Source of the DNA: Sulfoacidibacillus thermotolerans
GTDB lineage: Bacteria; Bacillota; Bacilli; Alicyclobacillales; SLC66
DNA length: 64,000 nt
NCBI RefSeq assembly: GCF_003144315.1
Contig: NZ_MPDK01000002.1
Span: 1 to 64,000, forward strand
Reading direction: 5' to 3'
The position numbers and the translations under genes were made by a program. Below the pieces are notes generated by a model, which searched no databases, had not been told where the DNA came from, and saw nothing but the letters and a program-made list of their open reading frames with translations. This document shows positions 55,698 through 63,495 of the stretch, in pieces; within the stretch, counting starts at the first letter, position 1; each line of letters opens with the position of its first letter.

Positions 55698-56471
55698 ATG
55701 CAAAAAGTTAAGTGTGTCGTGTCCTATGAGGGGACACACTTTCATGGATTTGCTCGGCAGCCGCGTTTGCGCACAGTGCAGGGAGAAATTGAGCGTGTGT
55801 TTGAGGAATTATTTGCATATCCAGTAGAAACCGTAGGCGCAAGTCGTACGGATGCTGGTGTGCATGCACGCGCTCAAGTGTTTCATTTCGCTTTGCCAAA
55901 ATATCGGATCGCAATTGAGAAGTTACCGTATATATGTGCGCGTCGCTTCCCGGTTGACTTGGCATTGCAAAGTGCGACTTTTGTGGATGATGGATTTGAT
56001 GCGCGGCGCTCTGTTTTATGGAAAACATATCGCTATACGATTGTAATGCGTCGTGTGCCGGATGTATTTTTGCGACGTTATGCACTTCATGAACCACAGC
56101 CGCTTGATCTTGATGCGATGCGGGATGCATCTGTACATCTGCTTGGTGAACATGACTTTAGCAGTTTTTGTGCAGCGAAAGCACAACAAGCATCAAAGAT
56201 TCGGACGGTGCATCGCATTCATTTTGCTCATGATGAGCAAACTTCACGTTTAGATATTGACATCACCGGCAATGGATTTCTTCACCATATGGTTCGCATC
56301 ATTGTGGGGACATTGTTGGAAGTGGGTAAAGGACAATTGCAAAGCGAGGACGTTGAGCGGATTTTGCATCTTCGCGATCGCAGAGCGGCAGGTCCAACTG
56401 CGCCTGCTCACGGTCTTTGTCTAAGGCATATTGAGTACCCGAACATGCTTGATTCTCTTGACGATGTATGA
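55698..56471 (+). CDS. truA: tRNA pseudouridine synthase A
   Basis: 257 residues. Makes pseudouridine at 38-40 of the anticodon arm. The catalytic Asp is in GASRTDAGVHA, and HHMVRIIVGTLLEVGKG is conserved. ATG 55698, 13 bases after rplQ, with a modest GAAAGAAG site. Confidence 0.95.
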   Translation: MQKVKCVVSYEGTHFHGFARQPRLRTVQGEIERVFEELFAYPVETVGASRTDAGVHARAQVFHFALPKYRIAIEKLPYICARRFPVDLALQSATFVDDGFDARRSVLWKTYRYTIVMRRVPDVFLRRYALHEPQPLDLDAMRDASVHLLGEHDFSSFCAAKAQQASKIRTVHRIHFAHDEQTSRLDIDITGNGFLHHMVRIIVGTLLEVGKGQLQSEDVERILHLRDRRAAGPTAPAHGLCLRHIEYPNMLDSLDDV

Positions 56472-56531
56472 GTAATTACGATACACTGACATTTAGCATA
56501 TTGAACGTAATGGAATTAAGGAGGGACACCC

Positions 56532-56969
56532 ATGCGGACGACCTATATGGCCAAACCGGGTGCCGTCGAACGGAAATGGTATGTGGTCGATGCGACTGGA
56601 AAGCGCGTTGGCCGCTTAGCAACTGAGATCGCAACCATTTTGCGCGGCAAGCATAAGCCGGAATATACGCCTCATGTGGATACAGGTGACTTTGTCATTG
56701 TGATCAACGCAGAGAAAGTTGTATTTACTGGAAGAAAGCTGACGAATAAAATTTATTATCGGCATTCTGGCTACCCTGGTGGTCTAAAGATGACGACAGC
56801 TGCAGATATGTTAAATAAGCATCCCGAGCGTGTGATTGAACTCGCGGTAAAGGGAATGTTGCCACACAACCGGCTTGGGGCTGATCAGTTTCGTAAGCTA
56901 AAAGTATATGTAGGTTCGGAACATCCTCATGCTGCGCAACAACCTGAAGTACTAAAGCTTGCAGAGTAG
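56532..56969 (+). CDS. rplM: Ribosomal protein L13
   Basis: 145 residues. [20 protein letters not shown] start and [18 protein letters not shown] are typical. ATG 56532 after AAGGAGGGA. Operon with rpsI. Confidence 0.97.
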   Translation: MRTTYMAKPGAVERKWYVVDATGKRVGRLATEIATILRGKHKPEYTPHVDTGDFVIVINAEKVVFTGRKLTNKIYYRHSGYPGGLKMTTAADMLNKHPERVIELAVKGMLPHNRLGADQFRKLKVYVGSEHPHAAQQPEVLKLAE

Positions 56970-57051
56970 TCGGTACAAAAGGTAAAGGGTTTTGTGGAGC
57001 TTTTTATTAAACGGGTTGACTAACTAGGCGAGTAAAGGAGGGTCATCTGGT

Positions 57052-57444
57052 TTGGCACAATTACAATATTGGGGCACTGGGCGCCGTAAAACCTCAGTAG
57101 CACGTGTCCGACTGTTGCCAGGTGAAGGCAAAGTAGAAATTAATAAAAGACCCATGGATGAATATTTTGGTCTTGAAACTCTGAAATTGATTGTGAAGCA
57201 ACCGCTGCTCGTCGCGGACGTCTTAGGTCGCTATGATATTATTGCAAATGTACGTGGCGGAGGGATCTCTGGACAAGCGGGTGCAATACGTCATGGAATT
57301 GCCCGAGCGCTGCTTAAGGTGGACCCAGAATTTCGTGCAGCATTAAAACGGGAAGGTTTATTGACCCGCGATGCACGCATGAAAGAGCGGAAGAAATACG
57401 GGCTCAAGGCAGCTCGCCGCGCACCGCAATTCTCCAAACGGTAA
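57052..57444 (+). CDS. rpsI: Ribosomal protein S9
   Basis: 130 residues. Its C-terminal tail (QFSKR) reaches P-site t[23 protein letters not shown] and [19 protein letters not shown] are typical. TTG 57052 after AAAGGAGGG. Confidence 0.97.
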   Translation: MAQLQYWGTGRRKTSVARVRLLPGEGKVEINKRPMDEYFGLETLKLIVKQPLLVADVLGRYDIIANVRGGGISGQAGAIRHGIARALLKVDPEFRAALKREGLLTRDARMKERKKYGLKAARRAPQFSKR

Positions 57445-57470
57445 CGTGGGTCGAAGTTTGGAGGAATGGA

Positions 57471-57500
57471 AGGCACTCCACACGTTGGGAGTGCCTTTTT
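57471..57500 (+). terminator. rplM-rpsI terminator
   Basis: Stem AGGCACTCC (57471-57479) / GGAGTGCCT (57488-57496) and a five-base T-run. End of the ribosomal block. Confidence 0.9.
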
Positions 57501-57557
57501 CTATGGGCGGATGGTTGATAAGCTGTCAAAAACAGAGCATTCAAGTCCCGCAGCTCA

Positions 57558-57566
57558 TGGTACAAT
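57558..57566 (+). promoter_or_regulatory. Extended -10 promoter before salA
   Basis: TGG-TACAAT (hexamer 57561-57566), 51 bases before the start codon. The -35 is weak. Confidence 0.45.
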
Positions 57567-57616
57567 AATTGAGTACGTCCAAGCACCTGGTTGGTGATTG
57601 TCAGGAGGCGATTGAA

Positions 57617-58705
57617 GTGAGTCGATCGAAAGTGACAGAAGAAGCGATTCTAGAAGCTTTGCGTGTGGTAGAAGATCCAGAGGTGCGACGCAGTATCGTT
57701 GAGTTAGAGATGGTGAAGCGCATTGAAATTGACGGCTCCAAAGTCGATGTGGAAGTTCTTTTAACGATTCGCGGCTGCCCATTGCGCACAGTGATTGAGG
57801 ATCAAGTGCGTGAGGCGATTTTAGCGGTTCCTGGTGTGACTTCAGCTACCGTTACGATCGGTACAATGACAGATGAAGAACGTGATCGCTTTGCAGCAAA
57901 ACTTCGTGGTACGCCAGAACAAACGGCGGAGTCACCCTTGTTAAACCCTCATTCCACTACGCGTTTTATCGCAGTCGCAAGTGGTAAAGGTGGGGTTGGA
58001 AAATCAACCGTCACAGCGAATTTGGCCGTTGCTTTCGCTCGGCTAGGATATCGCGTTGGTGTGGTAGACGCTGATATCTACGGCTTTTCTTTGCCGAGTA
58101 TCTTTGGCATTGCCGACGTGAAACCGGTCGTGGTCTCAAACTTGATCCTTCCAGTTCAAACACATGATGTGAAAGTTGTGAGTATGCATTTTTTTGTGCC
58201 AGAAAATCGACCTGTTATTTGGCGGGGCCCGATGCTGGGAAAAATGCTTCGCAATTTCTTTCAAGAGGTACACTGGGGAGAACTCGATGTGATGTTGCTT
58301 GATTTGCCGCCTGGTACTGGAGATGTCGCACTAGATGTGCATAACATGTTACCTAAGAGTAAAGAATTGATCGTGACTACACCACATCCCAATGCGGCTG
58401 ATGTCGCTGTGCGTGCGGGACTCATGGCACAACAAGTACACCATGATATCATTGGGGTTATCGAAAACATGGCATATTATCAGTGTGATCAGTGTGGAGA
58501 AAAGGCGTATTTGTTCGGTCGTGGCGGGGGAGATCAGGTGGCAGAAACACTCGGTACGCAATTGCTCGCACAAATCCCGATCGGTGCAACAGGAAAGGCT
58601 ACTGGCATTTTTACAGCAGATAGTCTTCAAGGAGAAGCATTTTATGAGCTTGCAATTGGTCTTGCGAGTACACTTGAGATGACGCCGACAAAGAGGAAGG
58701 AATAA
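57617..58705 (+). CDS. salA: Mrp/NBP35-type P-loop ATPase (SalA)
   Basis: 362 residues. An N-terminal MIP18/DUF59 domain (about 1-85) precedes an ATPase domain with the deviant Walker A GKGGVGKST and a CxxC pair (CDQC) near residue 296. Family members carry or insert iron-sulfur clusters; in Bacillus the gene at this place is salA, a regulator. Both readings fit. GTG 57617 follows AGGAGGCG. A terminator follows at 58752. Confidence 0.9.
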   Translation: MSRSKVTEEAILEALRVVEDPEVRRSIVELEMVKRIEIDGSKVDVEVLLTIRGCPLRTVIEDQVREAILAVPGVTSATVTIGTMTDEERDRFAAKLRGTPEQTAESPLLNPHSTTRFIAVASGKGGVGKSTVTANLAVAFARLGYRVGVVDADIYGFSLPSIFGIADVKPVVVSNLILPVQTHDVKVVSMHFFVPENRPVIWRGPMLGKMLRNFFQEVHWGELDVMLLDLPPGTGDVALDVHNMLPKSKELIVTTPHPNAADVAVRAGLMAQQVHHDIIGVIENMAYYQCDQCGEKAYLFGRGGGDQVAETLGTQLLAQIPIGATGKATGIFTADSLQGEAFYELAIGLASTLEMTPTKRKE

Positions 58706-58751
58706 TTTGACCAGTTTTTGTTACGATATGTAAAATAGCAAATGTTACTAA

Positions 58752-58790
58752 GAAAAAGTGCCTGAAAGTGTTGATCAGGCACTTTTTCTT
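58752..58790 (+). terminator. Terminator after salA
   Basis: Perfect 14-bp stem GAAAAAGTGCCTGA (58752-58765) / TCAGGCACTTTTTC (58775-58788), 9-base loop. The A-rich and T-rich flanks would allow termination in either direction. Confidence 0.9.
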
Positions 58791-58821
58791 ATTGGTCATC
58801 ACTGTGTGTGAGAAAAGGCAC

Positions 58822-58851
58822 TTGCGTAAATACTAAACTGAAGCGTATAAT
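58822..58851 (+). promoter_or_regulatory. Promoter of the TetR-efflux operon
   Basis: TTGCGT (58822-58827), 18-bp spacer, TATAAT (58846-58851). Predicted start near 58858 lies inside the nested palindrome. Confidence 0.6.
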
Positions 58852-58884
58852 GCAAGTACATGCTTGCGCATGTGATGACTTGCA
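58851..58884 (+). promoter_or_regulatory. Nested palindrome, probable TetR operator
   Basis: Outer inverted repeat TGCAAGT (58851-58857) / ACTTGCA (58878-58884) encloses ACATGC-TTGC-GCATGT (58858-58873). It overlaps the end of the -10 and the start point, where a repressor would block transcription. Confidence 0.6.
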
Positions 58885-58916
58885 TGCATGAGAATTGGTG
58901 ATAGGGAGGGTATTTG

Positions 58917-59537
58917 ATGAATGAAACCTTCCACTTAGCGGGAGAAGGGAGTACACACCGACGGATCATTGAAGCTGCACTCCAAGAATTCACAGAGCGT
59001 GGTTATAAGGGCGCTAGCACACGTGCAATTGCGGAGCGAGCGGGAGTAAATGAAGTGACACTCTTTCGCCACTTTGGGAGCAAGCTCGATTTATTGCGGA
59101 TCGCTGTCGAGTACGAAGTCTCGCAAATGCATGTCCCAGAATCCCTCGAACCCTATCTTGAGATGGATTTTCGCGCAGGATTCACAGCTTTTCTACGTGA
59201 ATTTTTGATGCAATTAACTTGTCAAAGTGACATCTTGATGTTGGGATTTGCAGAGTCCTACTCTCATCCGCAGATTGTTTATTCTTTACGCCAAATGTTT
59301 TGGCGGATACGAATTTCACTGCAGGATTTTTTTAATGAAATGCAAAAGCGTGGGCGCATGCGCAAAGCAGATAATCACGTGCTTTCGCAGATGGTCATCG
59401 CAACATTGCACACGACGCCTCTCATCAAAAAACACGCACCATCGGAGTGGGCTGACCAGTTAACAGATGAGCGTTTGATTGCGGCTCTTGTTGAGACGAT
59501 TGCTAGCGCCTATGGGATTTCTAATTCGACACCCTAG
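58917..59537 (+). CDS. TetR/AcrR-family regulator
   Basis: 206 residues. The N-terminal helix-turn-helix lies at about residues 20-60 (ASTRAIAERAGVNEVTLFR, then HFGSK). The C-terminal ligand domain is of AcrR type with no recognisable ligand. ATG 58917 follows AGGGAGGG. First gene of a likely four-gene efflux operon and presumably its own repressor through the palindrome upstream. Confidence 0.88.
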   Translation: MNETFHLAGEGSTHRRIIEAALQEFTERGYKGASTRAIAERAGVNEVTLFRHFGSKLDLLRIAVEYEVSQMHVPESLEPYLEMDFRAGFTAFLREFLMQLTCQSDILMLGFAESYSHPQIVYSLRQMFWRIRISLQDFFNEMQKRGRMRKADNHVLSQMVIATLHTTPLIKKHAPSEWADQLTDERLIAALVETIASAYGISNSTP

Positions 59538-59559
59538 CAGACTAAAGGGGGCATCATGA

Positions 59560-60201
59560 ATGAAAAAAACACGTATCATTGGACTCACAATCATTGGGAT
59601 CCTTGCTGTTCTCGTCATTTTAATTGGTGGCGGTTGGTACGCATATCAACAGATGAATTACGTAAAAACGGCTGACGCGAGCATCCAAGGAACAGTAGTG
59701 CCACTTACTTCACCGGGAGATGGAACTCTACAAAATTGGAATCTAGCAGTTGGGGATACGGTGAGTAAAGACGCTGTAATTGGCAAGGTGAATGGACTGA
59801 CAGGTACAGTAGATATTCATGCGCCCATCTCGGGTACAGTCGTGCAAGATAATGCCGTAAACAATGAAGTTGTTGTACCAGGTGAACCACTTGGGTACAT
59901 CGTAAATATGAATAATTTACAAATTGTAGCGAATGTGCAAGAGACAGAAATCAATAATGTGAAGGTTGGCAAGAGCGTCGACATCACGATCAATGCATAC
60001 CCGAATACGAGTTTTTCGGGGACGGTTACCCAAATTGGCGGCAGTTCAACCGTAGTTGCCCAGGGTGTCCCCAATACGAGTTTATCTGGCGCCTTTAATA
60101 AGCAAACACAACGTGTGCCAGTTTATATTTCGATTTCAGGAAGTGAAGGCAAAACGCTCATGCCTGGTATGTCAGCGCAAGTGTCAATTCATCAGAACTA
60201 A
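59560..60201 (+). CDS. HlyD/EmrA-type membrane-fusion adaptor, first copy
   Basis: 213 residues. One N-terminal transmembrane helix (about 5-28), then a biotinyl-lipoyl-like barrel (DGTLQNWNLAVGDTV, then HAPISGTVVQD), then a beta-barrel domain ending PGMSAQVSIH. The alpha-helical hairpin that separates the lipoyl halves in Gram-negative adaptors is almost absent. ATG 59560 after AAAGGGGG. Works with the MFS pump downstream. Paralogue of the next gene. Confidence 0.85.
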   Translation: MKKTRIIGLTIIGILAVLVILIGGGWYAYQQMNYVKTADASIQGTVVPLTSPGDGTLQNWNLAVGDTVSKDAVIGKVNGLTGTVDIHAPISGTVVQDNAVNNEVVVPGEPLGYIVNMNNLQIVANVQETEINNVKVGKSVDITINAYPNTSFSGTVTQIGGSSTVVAQGVPNTSLSGAFNKQTQRVPVYISISGSEGKTLMPGMSAQVSIHQN

Positions 60202-60236
60202 GGGATCAAGTCATAAGTGGACTGGAGTGAATGTGT

Positions 60237-60974
60237 ATGCAAGGTACAAGTGTCATCCGTGTGATCCTCATTAATCTCATCGTGATTATTGTGCTCTTTG
60301 CACTAATCGTTGCAGGATATTTTTATTACACGAATGCGACAAACTATGTAACGAGTCAAGATGCGCAGGTGACAGGACAGATCGTCCCGATCACAGTTCC
60401 TTTTACTGGAAAACTATCGAATTGGTATGCATCTGTCAACAGTACAGTAAACCAAGGCGATGTGCTGGGGACTGAGTCGAATTCTTCTGTGCTCACTCTC
60501 AATCCAGGGCTTGCACAGGTAGTCGGACGTGATCAGACGATGCAACAAAAATTAAAGGAGGAAGAAACGGTTACTTCTCCGATTAGTGGAACAATTATTC
60601 AAAACAACGTAGCGGTTGGCCAAGTCGTGCAGCCAGGGCAGGTACTCGCTGAAGTCGTAAATCTAGGGAATCTAAATATTACGGCGAACATCCCAGAAAC
60701 AGAAATTCGCCATGTCAGTGTGGGGCAAACGGTTGACATTTCAATTGATGGGATTCCGAATACGACGTTCAAAGGGACTGTGCAATCGATTGGCAATGCA
60801 ACGACTTCCATATTTTCGATCGTGCCGAATCCAGATGCAGCACAAGGCAGTTATACGCCCGTAACACAGCGAATCCCGGTCATCATTAGCTTAAACGGCG
60901 GGTATGCAGGGAAGGCACTTGTTCCTGGAATGAGCGCCGAAGTGACGATTCACGTCAATAATAACAATAGTTGA
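60237..60974 (+). CDS. HlyD/EmrA-type membrane-fusion adaptor, second copy
   Basis: 245 residues. Same plan as the preceding gene: one N-terminal helix, split lipoyl halves (GKLSNWYASVNSTVNQGDVL and TSPISGTIIQNNVAVGQVV), and a barrel ending VPGMSAEVTIH. A linker of about 35 residues with a short charged helix (QTMQQKLKEEE) replaces the usual hairpin. Clearly related to but diverged from copy one. ATG 60237 is nine bases after GGAG; ATG 60231 is too close. Confidence 0.85.
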   Translation: MQGTSVIRVILINLIVIIVLFALIVAGYFYYTNATNYVTSQDAQVTGQIVPITVPFTGKLSNWYASVNSTVNQGDVLGTESNSSVLTLNPGLAQVVGRDQTMQQKLKEEETVTSPISGTIIQNNVAVGQVVQPGQVLAEVVNLGNLNITANIPETEIRHVSVGQTVDISIDGIPNTTFKGTVQSIGNATTSIFSIVPNPDAAQGSYTPVTQRIPVIISLNGGYAGKALVPGMSAEVTIHVNNNNS

Positions 60975-61010
60975 ATGGCATGAATCGGGAATTGAAGGGA
61001 GGTTTTGTGT

Positions 61011-62558
61011 TTGACCTTTAAGGAGCGTTTTGGAATTAGTTTCCCTGCCTTGTTTGCCGTTGTACTTGGCGTCTTTATGGCGATTCTCGATACAACAGTT
61101 GTAAATGTTGCCATTCCAAAGATGATGGCTGTGTTTAATGCAACGCAAGACGATATGCAGTGGGTGATTACTGCCTATTTGTTAGTTACGGGGATGCTCA
61201 CACCTGTCAGTGGTTATTTAGGCGATCGTTTTGGTCAAAAGAAAATTTACCTTTTCGCACTCGCTGTCTTTACGCTTGGATCCGCTCTTTGTGGGATGGC
61301 TTGGAGTACAGAATCGCTCATTTTCTTTCGCGTATTGCAAGCGGTGGGCGGCGCGATGCTCATGCCAGTGAGTATGACAATCCTATTTTCCTTATCAAAA
61401 CCGGAACGGCGCGGTACGATCATGGGAATATGGGGAATTGCATTGATGTTTGCCCCTGCTCTTGGTCCGACGCTGAGTGGCTATCTCGTTGAATACGTAG
61501 ACTTCCGCTTAATCTTCTATATCAATGTACCGATTGGCATATTTAGTTTCTTTCTCGTAGGTGCCACAATCCCTGATTTCCCTGCGCGGCACACAGAGAC
61601 TCTTGATTTGCCAGGACTTTTGACATCTGTAAGTGGATTTTTCTGCCTACTCTATGCTCTTTCGGAGGGACCGACAGACGGTTGGAATTCCATCACGATT
61701 ATCTCTTTGTTCTTTGCAGCGGCAGTCTTACTTGCGATGTGGGTTGTCATTGAACTAACCTCGGAGAATCCAATGCTTGACTTGCGCTTATTTAAGCGCA
61801 AGGTATTTACAGTATCCATTCTCACGACGAGTTTATTGAGTGTGGCAATGCTCGGAGCACTGTTTATTTTGCCTGTGTTTTTACAGAATGGACTCGGGCT
61901 GACTCCTTTACAAACAGGTCTGTTAACATTGCCTGGCGCACTTGTAACCGGAATTTTAATGCCGATCAGCGGATTTTTATTTGACCGGATTGGTGCGCGT
62001 TTGCTTGGTGTGATCGGATTGCTTGTGCTCATGCTGACTACTTTCCAGATGGTGAATATGAACTATGATTGGACATTTGGCGCGATTCTCATGATTTATA
62101 TGTTTCGACAAGCAGGAATGGGACTTGCAATGATGCCGCTGTCGACAGCTGGATTAAATGATGTTCCACGAGACAAAGTCAGTCGCGCTACAGCGTTGCA
62201 AAATACGACGAGAAATATTGCAGGTTCAATTGGAACGGCATTTTTAAGCACAGTGATGCAAACAAATACGACTGTTCATTTAGCGCAATTGTTGCAGAGG
62301 ACAACGGTGCAAGCCTTCCAAGGTTTTCATGTGGCGGGTCAATTGCCAACAGTTTTTGGTCCAGCAAGTAGACAAGTGGTATCTACTTGGATGAGTGTCA
62401 TTGAACAAATTGCTTTTGAGAAAGGGACACAAGATGCATTTGGGGCCTCTGCAGTGATTGCTTTGATTGCTTGGGTTGCTGTGTTTTTTATCGGCAAAAA
62501 GCGGCCTCCTGTAGGTATACAGGAAGGTGAGCAACCGCACATGATGATGATGGAATAG
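61011..62558 (+). CDS. DHA2-family MFS drug efflux pump (EmrB/QacA type)
   Basis: 515 residues with about 14 hydrophobic segments. MFS motif A GYLGDRFGQKK, a membrane LDTTVVNVAIP segment near residue 26 (the D1 motif of DHA2 pumps), and motif C-like ALMFAPALGPTLSGYL are present. A proton-driven exporter of drugs or lipophilic compounds; substrate unknown. TTG 61011 is eight bases after GGAGG; TTG 61005 is too near. Terminator at 62566. Confidence 0.9.
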   Translation: MTFKERFGISFPALFAVVLGVFMAILDTTVVNVAIPKMMAVFNATQDDMQWVITAYLLVTGMLTPVSGYLGDRFGQKKIYLFALAVFTLGSALCGMAWSTESLIFFRVLQAVGGAMLMPVSMTILFSLSKPERRGTIMGIWGIALMFAPALGPTLSGYLVEYVDFRLIFYINVPIGIFSFFLVGATIPDFPARHTETLDLPGLLTSVSGFFCLLYALSEGPTDGWNSITIISLFFAAAVLLAMWVVIELTSENPMLDLRLFKRKVFTVSILTTSLLSVAMLGALFILPVFLQNGLGLTPLQTGLLTLPGALVTGILMPISGFLFDRIGARLLGVIGLLVLMLTTFQMVNMNYDWTFGAILMIYMFRQAGMGLAMMPLSTAGLNDVPRDKVSRATALQNTTRNIAGSIGTAFLSTVMQTNTTVHLAQLLQRTTVQAFQGFHVAGQLPTVFGPASRQVVSTWMSVIEQIAFEKGTQDAFGASAVIALIAWVAVFFIGKKRPPVGIQEGEQPHMMMME

Positions 62559-62565
62559 CTCATGT

Positions 62566-62599
62566 AAAAGCGCGAGACGCTTTTGTCTCGCGCTTTTTT
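62566..62599. terminator. Bidirectional terminator between MFS gene and gerD
   Basis: Stem AAAAGCGCGAGAC (62566-62578) / GTCTCGCGCTTTT (62585-62597), 6-base loop. T-rich on the right and A-rich on the left, so it can end both the plus-strand efflux operon and the minus-strand gerD transcript. Confidence 0.9.
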
Positions 62600-62617
62600 G
62601 AAGGGTGGCATAGGCGT

Positions 62618-63367
62618 TTAATCGCCGCCTCCTTCGCTTCCTTCCCCACTATCACCGCCGCCACTGCCACCACCGCCTCCACCTCCGCCTTTACTTTCAC
62701 CCTTGCTTTGACCGCCTTCTTGTTGTTTTTGACCCATCTGTTTCGGATTTCCACCACCAGCACTTTTTACAGCTTCCTTCATACTATCCATAAAGAGCAG
62801 GCGGAACGTCGGTTCTTGAAGTGCTTCTGTCATGATTTTCATGATTTCTTTGCGGTACTCAGGACTTTTTAGCAATTGTAATTGGGTTTGTTGGTATTCT
62901 GGAGAAGCCATTAAAGAAAGCAATTGTTTTTGGTATTCAGGATCCTTCATGAGTTGTTTTTGGATCTCCACCATTTGCGGACGCGCAGATTTTACAACTG
63001 CTGCGGCAAACTGAGGATCTTTCATCTGCTCCGCGAGAAACGACTTATTATGTCCTTGATTGAAAGCTTTTTCAACGGCAGCAGAGATATCAGCTTCAGA
63101 AATTGCTGCTTGTCGTTTAAAGTCGGGGCTGGAAATCGTATCTTTTAAAGTGCTCATGCCTTCTTTGCTGTGAAGAATGTCAAGTACCATCGCTTTAATG
63201 TCTGGGTAACTTACTTTGCCGCCTGCTTGGCCGCCACTTTGTTGTTGACCGCCTTCGCTAGAGGATTCGCTACCCGCAGCCTGATCGCCGCCTATTGAAC
63301 ATCCCGTGAAAAGTAGTGTAGTGGCAAGAAGCAAAGAGGTTGCTGCTCTCACAATCTTTTGAGCCAT
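62618..63367 (-). CDS. gerD: Spore germination lipoprotein GerD
   Basis: 249 residues. Signal peptide with lipobox LLFTGC (lipidated Cys23). Then a Ser/Gly/Gln-rich linker, a helical core (about 50-195) with repeated SPEY/DPEY-type units, and an extreme Gly/Ser-rich tail. GerD clusters germinant receptors in the spore inner membrane. Start at 63367 has GGAGGAG upstream. A sigma-G-like promoter precedes it. Confidence 0.9.
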   Translation of the reverse strand: MAQKIVRAATSLLLATTLLFTGCSIGGDQAAGSESSSEGGQQQSGGQAGGKVSYPDIKAMVLDILHSKEGMSTLKDTISSPDFKRQAAISEADISAAVEKAFNQGHNKSFLAEQMKDPQFAAAVVKSARPQMVEIQKQLMKDPEYQKQLLSLMASPEYQQTQLQLLKSPEYRKEIMKIMTEALQEPTFRLLFMDSMKEAVKSAGGGNPKQMGQKQQEGGQSKGESKGGGGGGGGSGGGDSGEGSEGGGD

Positions 63368-63392
63368 TTGCGAATCTCCTCCTTTCTATGGG

Positions 63393-63421
63393 TACTATGT
63401 CCAGTCGAAAAGGGGTTATGC
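63393..63421 (-). promoter_or_regulatory. Sigma-G-type promoter for gerD
   Basis: On the minus strand GCATA (63417-63421), 17-bp spacer, CATAGTA (63393-63399). This fits the known sigma-G pattern GHATR and CATNNTA. GerD is known to be made in the forespore under sigma-G. Confidence 0.6.
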
Positions 63422-63445
63422 AGGCAATGGTTATGGCTATCCTAA

Positions 63446-63475
63446 AGAAAAAGCCCGAAACTTGTAGCTCGGGCT
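63446..63475 (-). terminator. Terminator after polysaccharide deacetylase gene
   Basis: Minus-strand stem AGCCCGA / TCGGGCT (63452-63475) followed by TTTTTCTTT. It separates the deacetylase gene from gerD. Confidence 0.8.
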
Positions 63476-63495
63476 GTGCGTGAACGATATGCAAC

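Noticed and set aside
62560-63367. Plus-strand frames opposite gerD
   Set aside because: They are antisense to a clear lipoprotein gene with promoter, lipobox and ribosome site.
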